The notes below the pieces were generated by a model. The model had not been told where the DNA came from. It was given only the letters and a program-made list of their open reading frames with translations, and made no database searches. Shown one piece after another: positions 16,423-24,567 of a DNA stretch of 36,262 nt. The stretch comes from Deltaproteobacteria bacterium RBG_13_52_11 (GTDB taxonomy: Bacteria; Desulfobacterota; B13-G15; RBG-16-54-18). Each line of letters starts with the position of its first letter. The first letter of the stretch is position 1. The DNA is taken from assembly GCA_001797745.1 (NCBI GenBank), contig MGQF01000067.1, positions 6,412 to 42,673 on the forward strand. The letters are read 5' to 3'. Made by a program: the position numbers and the translations under genes.

Positions 16423-18033
16423 TTACGGTGCTTGACGATTGCTGATCACAACCAAGCGTTTGTGCCCCGCCTGCCCAGTGGCGACCACGGAGAGAGAAAT
16501 GGTGGGGTCTTCTGCCAGCCGTTTATAATCCCTCTCTCGCATGATACAGAGGACCCGTTGGGGCGAGTGGAAGAATTCCTTGAGCTTCCCTTCTTCTTCA
16601 AGCCACCTCATCTGGTTGTAGCCCGTATAGTATATAAGATTCGTTCCCTCCATCTGATATAATCCGAGTTGGTCGCCTGGCCTCATCGCGCTGACGATGG
16701 CCTGAGAAAGGGGACGGGCGGATTTATACCTGTCGATCTCCGGAACGATGCGTGTCGCTCCATAGAGGCTCAGGGCAAAGACCGTGGCGACGATGATGTA
16801 AAAAGGGAGATCGCGGCGGCGATAGTGATGGGCGAGAAAGGCGAGGAAAGCGCCTCCACCCAAGATGAGGGCGGAGATCAAGCCGATCTCCCAGGGGTGC
16901 TCCAGATAGAAGCTCCCCTTTAAGGCCGTCACGATGGGGAGGCTGATGGCCGTCAGGGCCAAGGCGATGATCAGGATATAGAGGGGAAGGGAGCAGATGC
17001 GCTTTTTGGCCCCTTCTGCGCCGAGGGGGAGTTCCGCCAGCAGATTGCCCACCATCAGGGAGACTGCCGGGTAGAGGGGTAAAAGGTAGAGCTCCCGTTT
17101 GGCCTTGAAAAGGCTGAAGGAGACGAAGATGACCACAAACCAGAAGAAGGCGAAGATAAACTCCTTCTTTCTTCCCTTGGCAGAGAGGCCGTAGATCATG
17201 GCCGAAGGGAGGAAGATGATCCAGGGGATGAAGTTGGCGGGAAAGTTCGCCAGGTAGTAGTACAGGGGTTCTCGATGGGAGGTCGTTTCAAAAAGTCTCG
17301 AAGCGGTCTTTTGATAGAGGAGCCCCCTCAGATAGTCTTCCCCACCGGCGAGATACGCGAGGGCAAGCCATCCCCCGATCAAGGCTACAAAGAGGGCAAT
17401 CCCCGGGATGTGGGCGGGGTCTTTAAAGAATCTTCCCTCCCGTTGCAGGAGGAAGTATCCACCCACCACCAAGAGGGGCACGATTACAGCGACCTGTAAT
17501 TTAGCGAGCACCCCCAGGGTCATGGCACCATAGGCCAGCAAGTAAAGGATCCACTTCCCTCTCTGCCGATAGAAACCCACGTACAAGAGGGTGATGGCCG
17601 CTGTGGTGAAGAAGGTGAGGGTGGCATCTATGTTGGCCCTGCGGGCGAGCCAAAGGAATTCCACATTGGTAGCTAAGATCAGGGCTGCCAGGAAGCCCAC
17701 CTTTTCACTGAAGAGTCTCTTGCCCAGGAGGAAAAGGAGCGGGAGGGTGAGCAATCCGAAGAGGGCAGAGGGGAAGCGTGCCGCAAACTCATTCATGCCC
17801 CCTATGGCCGTGGCGGTGAAGGCGATGAGCCAGAAGAAAAGGGGTGGTTTGTCGGGATAGACCTCACTGTTCAAATGGGGGATGATCCACCCCTCACCCT
17901 GCAGCATCTCCCTGGCGACCTGGGCATACCGCGGTTCATCTGGGTTCCAGAGATCCCACCCCCCCAAATTGTAGAAAAAGAGTATGCCCCCAAAGGCAAC
18001 CAATACGATGACATAAAGAATCTGTTTCTTCAT
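16423..18033 (-). CDS. ArnT-like membrane glycosyltransferase (GT83/PMT_2)
   Basis: This 536-residue GT-C enzyme has about twelve membrane helices and the diagnostic first loop W-N-P-D-E-P-R-Y-A (Asp32-Glu33), then Y-P-D-K-P-P-L-F-F-W. It is closer to ArnT than the protein at 11987-13528. ArnT moves 4-amino-4-deoxy-arabinose from undecaprenyl phosphate to lipid A phosphates at the periplasmic face and confers cationic-peptide resistance. The sugar used here is unknown because no arnA/arnB/arnD genes are in the window. The start at 18033 was chosen over 18051 because GGAGG (18043-18047) sits 9 bases upstream. An activator-type promoter element lies at 18210-18264, implying control by the nearby two-component system. 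Confidence 0.87.
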   Translation of the reverse strand: MKKQILYVIVLVAFGGILFFYNLGGWDLWNPDEPRYAQVAREMLQGEGWIIPHLNSEVYPDKPPLFFWLIAFTATAIGGMNEFAARFPSALFGLLTLPLLFLLGKRLFSEKVGFLAALILATNVEFLWLARRANIDATLTFFTTAAITLLYVGFYRQRGKWILYLLAYGAMTLGVLAKLQVAVIVPLLVVGGYFLLQREGRFFKDPAHIPGIALFVALIGGWLALAYLAGGEDYLRGLLYQKTASRLFETTSHREPLYYYLANFPANFIPWIIFLPSAMIYGLSAKGRKKEFIFAFFWFVVIFVSFSLFKAKRELYLLPLYPAVSLMVGNLLAELPLGAEGAKKRICSLPLYILIIALALTAISLPIVTALKGSFYLEHPWEIGLISALILGGGAFLAFLAHHYRRRDLPFYIIVATVFALSLYGATRIVPEIDRYKSARPLSQAIVSAMRPGDQLGLYQMEGTNLIYYTGYNQMRWLEEEGKLKEFFHSPQRVLCIMRERDYKRLAEDPTISLSVVATGQAGHKRLVVISNRQAP

Positions 18034-18209
18034 TGGCAAATACCTCCACACATGAAGAGAAAGATATCTCTCACTACATTTTTACCGGCCATCAGCTCGC
18101 ATCTTGAGGTATAGGGGGACTATCAAGAAACTCAAAATCTCCATAACAATCACTCTGTGATACAAACAAGCCGATACGATCGCATTGGTTATCCCATACA
18201 TAGCATACA

Positions 18210-18264
18210 ATTGTAGAAACTCCAAGATTAATTAAGGATGAAGATAAGATGAAGATTTCTTCAT
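18210..18264 (-). promoter_or_regulatory. Response-regulator-type promoter element upstream of the ArnT-like gene
   Basis: On the minus strand: a 16-bp palindrome (18264-18249) whose second half is CTTCAT, then N5, a second CTTCAT (18243-18238), 22 bp, and a -10 TACAAT (18215-18210). There is no good -35, which suits an activated promoter. The layout matches PmrA/QseB-type boxes (two 6-bp half-sites with N5). A near copy with identical spacing lies at 19552-19606. The leader to the ATG at 18033 would be about 170 nt. Otherwise I see nothing in the 18034-18369 gap. Confidence 0.6.
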
Positions 18265-18369
18265 GTTGGAGTTGGGAAATGGGGGAAATTGTGCATAAGG
18301 GCGTTCAAGATGACGCCATGCGTTTCTTCTTGTTTGGGAACGATGAAGGTGCTTAGCAATCAGGTACCT

Positions 18370-19416
18370 CTATCGCGATTGACGGCGCCTCAGGAGTCTA
18401 CGAAGTACCAAAGTACAGCAACAAACAATTATCAGATTCAGTGTTATTGTCGCCCACACATTCTTACTCATCCATGAATATACATCTGCTATGGCCCAAC
18501 GTTCCAGTATGTCTTCAAATTCCTCGGCCCTCTTGGTAAAAAGTATTCGTTCTGAGACAGCCTGCGGGCCTACCGTGATCAGCACCACATGATGAAAGGC
18601 GCCTGGCTTTTCCTTTTCGAGATGGCCTCCCCCGCCACCGGTCACAAGATATACGGTGTCTCTGTGTTGTACCCTGGCATACCCGTGGTAGTCACCCGCA
18701 ATGATATAATCTACCTTGAATTTGTCACATAGGGCGATAAACTTATCGGGGTTCTCAAATTTTCTCGCTACAAAATCCGCCGAGACAGGAGGAGGGATGT
18801 GCATAAAGACAAAGACCTTTTTGTAGTCGCGCCTGCGGGCGGAGAGAATGGATTCCAAAAAGGCAAGGCTTTCCTCCGTGGAGTAGCGAGGCTTATCTAA
18901 TATGCGGAGCACGATAAACAGACACCCCTGATAATCAAAAGAAAAATTCGTTGGCCCGTACATCTCCTCGAAACGGCTAATGGGGAATTCATCTTTGCTT
19001 ACGTCGTGATTCCCAACGACATAAAATGTAGGACAGGGCATTCGCAGCTCTTCGGCTAGCTCTGCCCGAAGGTATTGATGAAAGCCTGGGCGCCCATTGC
19101 GGACACAATCACCAAGAAGCACCAGGAAAGAAATAGGTTCCTCCTTTAATAACCCAGCAAGTTTTTCAAAGGTGCCAGTTCCCTGTGTGTCTCCGGCAAC
19201 GGCAAAGGAAAATGCTTTGCGTTGTCCATTGTCTGCTAAAAGTGCCCTGACTCGCTCGAAGTTTCCAAACGTTGCTGGCAGGGCTGCATTACCCTCAGTA
19301 TAAACTGTGATTAATGTATAACCCTCAACAACAAGCACGAGGATGAGCATCAAAAGAAGTAGTAAATGAACCCCCTTCAGGGAAACCTTCCAAATTTTCG
19401 TTGAATTATAGTGCAT
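18370..19416 (-). CDS. Membrane-anchored metallophosphoesterase, second paralogue
   Basis: The blocks A-G-D-T-Q, L-L-G-D-C, V-G-N-H-D, F-M-H-I-P-P and A-G-D-Y-H define a metallophosphoesterase. Two usual metal ligands differ from the paralogue at 14451: DTQ replaces the D-x-H block and G-D-Y-H replaces G-H-x-H. Such variants occur in the family, but metal or substrate preference may differ. One N-terminal helix (about residues 12-31) and one C-terminal helix followed by R-R-L-L-R-R-R place the domain outside the cytoplasm with a basic cytosolic tail. The ATG at 19416 has GAGAGGAATAGG upstream; the longer frame from 19464 does not. A regulated promoter lies 136-190 bp upstream, and the two-component genes follow on that side. 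Confidence 0.83.
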   Translation of the reverse strand: MHYNSTKIWKVSLKGVHLLLLLMLILVLVVEGYTLITVYTEGNAALPATFGNFERVRALLADNGQRKAFSFAVAGDTQGTGTFEKLAGLLKEEPISFLVLLGDCVRNGRPGFHQYLRAELAEELRMPCPTFYVVGNHDVSKDEFPISRFEEMYGPTNFSFDYQGCLFIVLRILDKPRYSTEESLAFLESILSARRRDYKKVFVFMHIPPPVSADFVARKFENPDKFIALCDKFKVDYIIAGDYHGYARVQHRDTVYLVTGGGGGHLEKEKPGAFHHVVLITVGPQAVSERILFTKRAEEFEDILERWAIADVYSWMSKNVWATITLNLIIVCCCTLVLRRLLRRRQSR

Positions 19417-19551
19417 TGACCTATTCCTCTCTTTTACCTGGCAAATCTTAAACGGAATTTCCAAATACTCGCAAACAGCAAATTCTTCCCTAGGGCTTTA
19501 TTTGATAGAATACCCCTCGGTGGAATGCGGAACCTGATACTATGAGCTTCA

Positions 19552-19606
19552 ATTATAACGATTCTGAGATTAATTGAACATTAAAAGAAAATGAAGATTT
19601 CTTCAT
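19552..19606 (-). promoter_or_regulatory. Response-regulator-type promoter element upstream of the metallophosphoesterase gene
   Basis: On the minus strand: the same 16-bp palindrome ATGAAGAAATCTTCAT (19606-19591), whose end CTTCAT is followed by N5, TTTAAT (19585-19580), 22 bp and a perfect -10 TATAAT (19557-19552). Similarity to 18210-18264 extends over about 55 bp beyond the core. Apart from this element the gap 19417-19821 holds no gene I can support. Confidence 0.62.
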
Positions 19607-19821
19607 GTTGGATGGGAAATGAGGTAATTTAGGTGTAATTGGCGCGGTCAAAAGCATGGTATGTGAAGAAGGGATATCCAGCTTTTTATGCTATTCAGGG
19701 AAGTGGTTCTTAACTGTAGGAGTTCGAGGTATGGGGGGGATAAGATGGGTACTTTACCGTGAAGGACTCTTGTTCAGTACCTCTACGGCAGCGTTCGAGA
19801 AACGGATAATTACATGTATGC

Positions 19822-21255
19822 TCATTTCTCGGCTACAAGGGGTAATGAGACGACAAAATGGCTTCCTTTCCCCACTTCACTCTCCAGCTCGATTTTTCCA
19901 TGGTGGGCCTTGGCAATCCACTGGCAGATACTCAGCCCCAGACCCATTCCGCCGCCCTCCCTGCCCCTTGATTTATCGACTTGGTAAAATCGCTCGAAGA
20001 TATGCTTGAACTCTGCATCTGGAATTCCTATACCTGTATCCTTAATCGATACCTTGGCAAACCCTTCATCCTTTTGCAAAGACATATCAATACGGCCACC
20101 GGATGGGGTAAACTTAATGGCATTATCGATGAGATTCGTGAACAATTGCTGTAATCTGGTCCGATCCCCCACAACATCTACCTGTTCAATCTCCCCCAAC
20201 GTGAATCCTATCCTTTTTTGTTCGGCCAACACCTTAAAAAACTCCCACAGATTGCTCAAAAGCCTATCCAGCTTGATTTGCATCATCGTAAGCCCTGCTT
20301 CGTTGGAATCGAATTTGGAGAGGAGTATAAGGTCGTCGATCATTCTTGTCAGGAAATCAAGCTTTTCGATATAGGTGACCAACGCCCTCCGGTATTCTCC
20401 TGAGGGCCTCGGCTTGGAGAGGAGCAGTTCGGCTTCACCCCTCATCGCGCTTATGGGGGTTCGAAGTTCATGGGATACATCGGCAGTCAGTTGGTTCATT
20501 CTCTTGAAAGAATCCTCCAGTCGCGATATCATCTCGTTTATCGTTGCGATGAGGTGATCTATTTCATCGTCGCTCTGCCTTGGGTGTAATCGGTTTCCAA
20601 GATTAGTTGCCGTGATTTTCTGCGCCTCCTCTGTGATGTAGGCGATCGGAGCAAGGCCCCTTCTCGCCAGAAGCCAACCCCCAATGGCCCCCAGGACAAG
20701 GGTAATGGGGAGTGCCGTGAGGATATTCTCCCTGAGATTGCCCAAGGTCTTTCTCATGGACTTCATCCCAGTCCCGATTTGGACCACGTAATCGAATCTT
20801 TTATCAACGGTAAGACGAGAGCTGAGAAATCGAAACGGGGTCCTCTTTCCAGGCACCTTAACTGTCTCAACGTACCTACTTCCTAACCCTATGCCCCTTA
20901 GCTTTTCTTGGTTTATGGGATAAATAAGTTCGGCAAAATTCTGCGAGGTGGCAACAACCCTGCCATCTGCGTTCAATACTCTAAAATAAATAGGGTAGTA
21001 TTCCCTTGTAACAATATCTCCCTCATATTTCCTTATCACCACCTTGAAATTCATGGGGGTCTCCGATATCTTAAAGGCAAATTCTCTCGACTCATCCTGT
21101 AAAAATCGGTCGATTTCTTTAATGAGGTGGTGTCTGAGCCTCAGGTACATAAAAGTACAAATGATTAAGGTCGTCACTGTAAAAGTAAAAATATACCACA
21201 GGGTGATCTTGAAATCCGTCCGTTTATAAAATTTAATCCCTTTTTTCGAGGACAT
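19822..21255 (-). CDS. Sensor histidine kinase (CusS/PmrB/QseC-like)
   Basis: The 477-residue protein has membrane helix 1 (about residues 17-38), an extracytoplasmic sensor of about 135 residues, helix 2 (about 178-197), a HAMP linker, and a HisKA domain with the phospho-accepting His262 in D-V-S-H-E-L-R-T-P-I. The HATPase_c domain has the N box (N-L-I-D-N-A-I-K-F), G1 (D-T-G-I-G-I-P) and G2 (G-G-M-G-L-G-L). It overlaps the response regulator gene by 23 bp, so the pair is co-translated. The signal is not predictable; the nearest named subfamilies sense metals or cationic peptides. No Cys-rich metal site is seen in the sensor region. Confidence 0.93.
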   Translation of the reverse strand: MSSKKGIKFYKRTDFKITLWYIFTFTVTTLIICTFMYLRLRHHLIKEIDRFLQDESREFAFKISETPMNFKVVIRKYEGDIVTREYYPIYFRVLNADGRVVATSQNFAELIYPINQEKLRGIGLGSRYVETVKVPGKRTPFRFLSSRLTVDKRFDYVVQIGTGMKSMRKTLGNLRENILTALPITLVLGAIGGWLLARRGLAPIAYITEEAQKITATNLGNRLHPRQSDDEIDHLIATINEMISRLEDSFKRMNQLTADVSHELRTPISAMRGEAELLLSKPRPSGEYRRALVTYIEKLDFLTRMIDDLILLSKFDSNEAGLTMMQIKLDRLLSNLWEFFKVLAEQKRIGFTLGEIEQVDVVGDRTRLQQLFTNLIDNAIKFTPSGGRIDMSLQKDEGFAKVSIKDTGIGIPDAEFKHIFERFYQVDKSRGREGGGMGLGLSICQWIAKAHHGKIELESEVGKGSHFVVSLPLVAEK

Positions 21256-21907
21256 AGCCTACCCCTTTTATGGTGTGAAGGAGGTTGGGTTTAAAACCTT
21301 TATCGATTTTATTCCGGAGATGATATACGTGGACGTCGACGACATTGGTCAAGGAATCGAAGTGGTAATCCCATATGCACTCGGAGATCATCGTCCGGGT
21401 CAAAACCTGTCCCTCATTTCGCATTAGATATTCCAGTAAGGCGTATTCTTTGGGAGTGAGATCAATCCGCCGCCCTCCTCGGAAGACCTTATGGGTCTTG
21501 AGGTCCATGGTCAAATCCGCCACCGTAAGCGCTGAAATCCCTTCGGTCTTGCCCCGTCTGAGGATAGCCCTTACCCTGGCCAACAATTCATTGATGGAGA
21601 AGGGCTTAACCATGTAGTCATCGGCACCCCAATTCAACCCCTGCACAACATCCCTTTCCGCGCCTTTTGCCGTCAGGAAAATGACCGGTGTGCCAATACC
21701 CTTCTCCCGAATAGATTTCAGGACTTCAATACCATCCATCTTTGGTAGCATGATGTCCAGGATAAGGAGATCATATTGCTCATGGAGGGCTAGGTACAGG
21801 CCCTCCTCACCATCATAGGCCGTGTCTACGGCGAAGTAGTTTTCCCTGAGCCCTTTTTTGACAAAATGGGTTATGGTTTTGTCGTCTTCTACGAATAAAA
21901 CTCTCAT
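21233..21907 (-). CDS. OmpR/PhoB-family response regulator (PmrA/QseB/CusR-like)
   Basis: A receiver domain with the acidic pocket E7-D8-D9, phospho-acceptor Asp51 (L-I-L-D-I-M-L-P-K-M-D-G) and Lys101 is followed by a winged-helix DNA-binding domain (about residues 125-222) ending V-V-D-V-H-V-Y-H-L-R-N-K-I-D. This subfamily binds tandem half-sites about 11 bp apart, the spacing of the elements at 18238-18254 and 19580-19596, and is therefore the prime candidate for controlling them. A TATAAT on the minus strand (21938-21933) may be its own promoter. No strong ribosome site precedes the ATG. Confidence 0.93.
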   Translation of the reverse strand: MRVLFVEDDKTITHFVKKGLRENYFAVDTAYDGEEGLYLALHEQYDLLILDIMLPKMDGIEVLKSIREKGIGTPVIFLTAKGAERDVVQGLNWGADDYMVKPFSINELLARVRAILRRGKTEGISALTVADLTMDLKTHKVFRGGRRIDLTPKEYALLEYLMRNEGQVLTRTMISECIWDYHFDSLTNVVDVHVYHLRNKIDKGFKPNLLHTIKGVGYVLEKRD

Positions 21908-21965
21908 GGGGTCAAATACATAAAAAGTCAGGATTATATTTATGCCTTTAGGTGAATCATCTTCT

Positions 21966-22175
21966 TTAACTGAAGTCCCTCATTTTGATTAAAGTAATAA
22001 GAATTCCAAAACGAGGCCTCCTTCTTTGTTGGGAGGAAGACGTAATATATCTTTTTGTGTATATCAGAAACCCCAAGAAGCCAATGGACAGTATTCCCCG
22101 AAAAAGCAGGTATGTTGAACCTTGAAACATAGCAAACTCTTTTATAATCTCAAGGTTTTCTTCAGGCGCATTCAT
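21966..22175 (-). CDS. Possible small single-pass membrane protein behind mpl
   Basis: The ATG lies 2 nt after the mpl stop, so it could be translated by coupling. The 69-residue product has an acidic N-terminus (N-A-P-E-E-N-L-E), one hydrophobic helix (about residues 20-40, ending L-I-Y-T-K-R-Y) and a basic tail. I recognise no family. Codon use looks acceptable but is not decisive, and no strong ribosome site is present. It ends 58 bp before the response regulator gene, so it sits at the joint between the recycling operon and the two-component genes. Confidence 0.35.
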   Translation of the reverse strand: MNAPEENLEIIKEFAMFQGSTYLLFRGILSIGFLGFLIYTKRYITSSSQQRRRPRFGILITLIKMRDFS

Positions 22176-22177
22176 TT

Positions 22178-23587
22178 TTACGAGCGATCCCTGAGGGCCT
22201 TGAATATCCTCACTGGTAGGTCATCGAAATGCCCGCTGCTCATCACCACGATGACATCCCCTGGCACCGCCCCTGCAACACAGTGGGCGACGATCTGGTT
22301 CGATTCTTCCAGGTAGCTGGCTGCGGCGTCCCCTTTCGCCTCCCTGATCTCCTGTACAACCCTGTGGGGGTCCAATGCCTCCCCCTGAAATGGGGGTGAA
22401 AAGATCCGCCCGATCACCACGCGATCGGCCTCCCGCAGGGCCGCGGAGAGTTCTTCTTGCAAGACCCTCCTGCGCATGGTCTGGCTCCGGGGCTCGAAGA
22501 TAGCCCACAGGCGCCTGTTTGGATAGCGGGATCTCACTGCTCGCAGGGTCTCTCTGATGGCGGTGGGGTGGTGGGCAAAGTCATCGATCACCGTTATCCC
22601 TCCTGTCTCCCCGATCACCTCCATCCGGCGCCTGACCCCCTGAAAGGTCCGTAGGCCTTCTCTTATCTGAGCGATGGAAAGACCGATGAGGCTGGCAGCG
22701 ATTGCCGCCCCCACGGCATTTTTCACGTTGTGCTCGCCCCAGAGGGGGACCTCCAACTCCTCTAGATCTTCCCCGTCCCGCTGCAGGCGAAAAGCAGTTC
22801 CCTGGGGAGTGACCAGCGTCCCCCGGGGGGACCATTTCCCCTTTTCCCCGAAGGTCTCCACCCGGTACTTTACCTCGGAGATTATCTCTCGAATAACTGC
22901 ATCATCAATACAGGCGATGAGGATGCCTTCTTTGGGGATGATGGCGAGGAGTTGGCGAAAGGCGCTCTTTACCTCCTCCAGGTCATGGTAGATGTCGGCA
23001 TGGTCGTATTCAATGCTCGTGAGGATCACGATCTGGGGCAGGTAATGGAGGAACTTGGGCCTCTTGTCAAAAAAGGCACAGTCATACTCATCACCCTCCA
23101 GGACGGCCCATTCCCCCTTCCCAGAGCGGTACCCCCGACCGAAGTTCAGCGGGACCCCCCCGACGAGAAACGAAGGGTCGAATCCCCCTTGGGAAAGGAG
23201 CCATGCCAGCAGAGATGTTGTAGTGGTCTTTCCATGGGTGCCGGCCACCACCACTGAGTGCCTTCCATCCAGAAGGCATTCCCGTATCAAACCAGGGAGG
23301 GAAAGGTAGGGTATATTTTTATCCAGGACGGCCTCCACCTCTGGGTTCCCCCTCGAAACAGCATTACCGATCACCACCAGATCGGGAGGGGGGAGGAGAT
23401 GGGCGGCGTCATACCCCCCCTTATCGACCACGATGTTACCCTCTTGCAGAAGTCGATCCGTGGGGGTATGGAGGGAGGTATCTGATCCCCTCACCACATA
23501 CCCCATCTCCTGCAGCAGGAGGGCGGCCTGGGCCATGGCGATCCCGCCTATGCCGATGAAGTAGACGTATGCACCCTTTTTTAGCAT
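22178..23587 (-). CDS. mpl: UDP-MurNAc:L-Ala-gamma-D-Glu-meso-DAP ligase (Mpl)
   Basis: Mpl is the recycling ligase that attaches a recovered murein tripeptide directly to UDP-MurNAc, bypassing MurC, MurD and MurE. The protein has the Mur-ligase plan: an N-terminal UDP-sugar domain (Y-F-I-G-I-G-G-I-A-M-A), the ATP loop G-T-H-G-K-T-T-T-T-S (residues 116-125), a central E-Y-D-H-A-D and the D-D-F-A-H-H-P-T-A motif of the C-terminal domain. The run G-N-A-V-S-R-G-N-P-E is typical of Mpl rather than MurC. Length 469 is normal. The enzyme follows ldcA by 62 bp, which fits: LdcA makes the tripeptide that Mpl consumes. Confidence 0.92.
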   Translation of the reverse strand: MLKKGAYVYFIGIGGIAMAQAALLLQEMGYVVRGSDTSLHTPTDRLLQEGNIVVDKGGYDAAHLLPPPDLVVIGNAVSRGNPEVEAVLDKNIPYLSLPGLIRECLLDGRHSVVVAGTHGKTTTTSLLAWLLSQGGFDPSFLVGGVPLNFGRGYRSGKGEWAVLEGDEYDCAFFDKRPKFLHYLPQIVILTSIEYDHADIYHDLEEVKSAFRQLLAIIPKEGILIACIDDAVIREIISEVKYRVETFGEKGKWSPRGTLVTPQGTAFRLQRDGEDLEELEVPLWGEHNVKNAVGAAIAASLIGLSIAQIREGLRTFQGVRRRMEVIGETGGITVIDDFAHHPTAIRETLRAVRSRYPNRRLWAIFEPRSQTMRRRVLQEELSAALREADRVVIGRIFSPPFQGEALDPHRVVQEIREAKGDAAASYLEESNQIVAHCVAGAVPGDVIVVMSSGHFDDLPVRIFKALRDRS

Positions 23588-23649
23588 GGTCTCTGATTTA
23601 TTAGAGAAATGATTCGTGGCGGGGATGCCCTGACCCCATCACTGATCCA

Positions 23650-24567
23650 TTACCCCTCCCCGTGAAAGGTCACCACCCCTTCGTGCACCTGTACCGGCAC
23701 ACCGAGGGGAATGGTTAGATTGCGGGGGCCGTGGCCGGAGGGGAAGCCGAAGAGGATCGGACCTTGGATGTCCTCTAGGGCATCCACAATCACCTCGTGC
23801 AGGAGGCCCTTTTCCGCATCGCACCCGGGCATCTGGCCGAAGATAACCCCTGTCACCCTTGCCAATTTTCCCGCGCTCTTTAAATGGGTGAGCATCCGGT
23901 CAATCTTATAGGGGGGTTCATTTACATCCTCCACAAAAAGGACCTTCCCCTGCAGGTTCGGATCATAGGGGGTGCCCAGTGCCGTCACCAGAGAGGAGAG
24001 ACACCCCCCCATGATCTCTCCTTGGGCCTCGCCCCTGCGCAGGACAGTGCAGGTAATCTCACCGATAAAGGGAGAAGAGGTAAGAGCTGCCTTAAGGGCA
24101 CGTGCCATCTCTTTGTCCCCTTCCACAAACTGGCGGGTGGCGACGTTGGGGCCGTGAAAGGGGATTACAAAACACTGTTCCAGCAGATAGATGAGCAGGA
24201 CCGTGATATCGCTGCACCCCACCAGGAGTTTGGGATGGCTTCGAATCACATCGGGATCCAGATAGGGGATGATCCGCTGGGCACCGTAGCCGCCCCGGGT
24301 GCACAGGATGGCCTTGACCTCAGGATCGAGGAACATCGCCATAAGCTCCTGGGCTCGCTCCTGGTCCTTCCCAGCCAGATAGAGGTGCTTTCTCTTCAGG
24401 AGGGAGGGGAAACACCTGATCTCAAAACCCATCTCCCTCAACCGCTCCAGCCCCTGCTGAAGGTATTCCTCGTTCTCCCTCGGGATGTGGCTGGCCGGCG
24501 CCACGATGCCGACGCAATCACCCGGCGAGAGGAGGGGAGGCATTATCTGAGCACGACATCGCTTCAT
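23650..24567 (-). CDS. ldcA: LD-carboxypeptidase (S66, muramoyltetrapeptide carboxypeptidase)
   Basis: LdcA is a cytosolic serine peptidase that removes the terminal D-Ala from murein tetrapeptides so the tripeptide can be recycled. The nucleophile is Ser119 in V-G-C-S-D-I; the catalytic Glu and His lie in F-V-E-D-V-N-E and S-G-H-G-P-R. T-R-G-G-Y-G is the conserved substrate-loop motif. Size (305 aa) is standard and no signal peptide is seen. The start overlaps the upstream kinase stop as ATGA, showing translational coupling; an internal ATG at codon 9 is an alternative. Together with mpl and the two genes upstream it gives a near-complete recycling set. Confidence 0.92.
   Translation of the reverse strand: MKRCRAQIMPPLLSPGDCVGIVAPASHIPRENEEYLQQGLERLREMGFEIRCFPSLLKRKHLYLAGKDQERAQELMAMFLDPEVKAILCTRGGYGAQRIIPYLDPDVIRSHPKLLVGCSDITVLLIYLLEQCFVIPFHGPNVATRQFVEGDKEMARALKAALTSSPFIGEITCTVLRRGEAQGEIMGGCLSSLVTALGTPYDPNLQGKVLFVEDVNEPPYKIDRMLTHLKSAGKLARVTGVIFGQMPGCDAEKGLLHEVIVDALEDIQGPILFGFPSGHGPRNLTIPLGVPVQVHEGVVTFHGEG

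Noticed and set aside
19656..20009. 117-codon plus-strand frame in the gap before the histidine kinase
   Set aside because: It runs through the 3' end of the kinase gene in antisense, has no motif and no ribosome site.
21933..21975. Possible third response-regulator box in front of the regulator gene
   Set aside because: There is a TATAAT and CTTC/GAAG pieces about 22 bp away, but half-site orientation and N5 spacing do not fit the two good sites, so autoregulation is not claimed.
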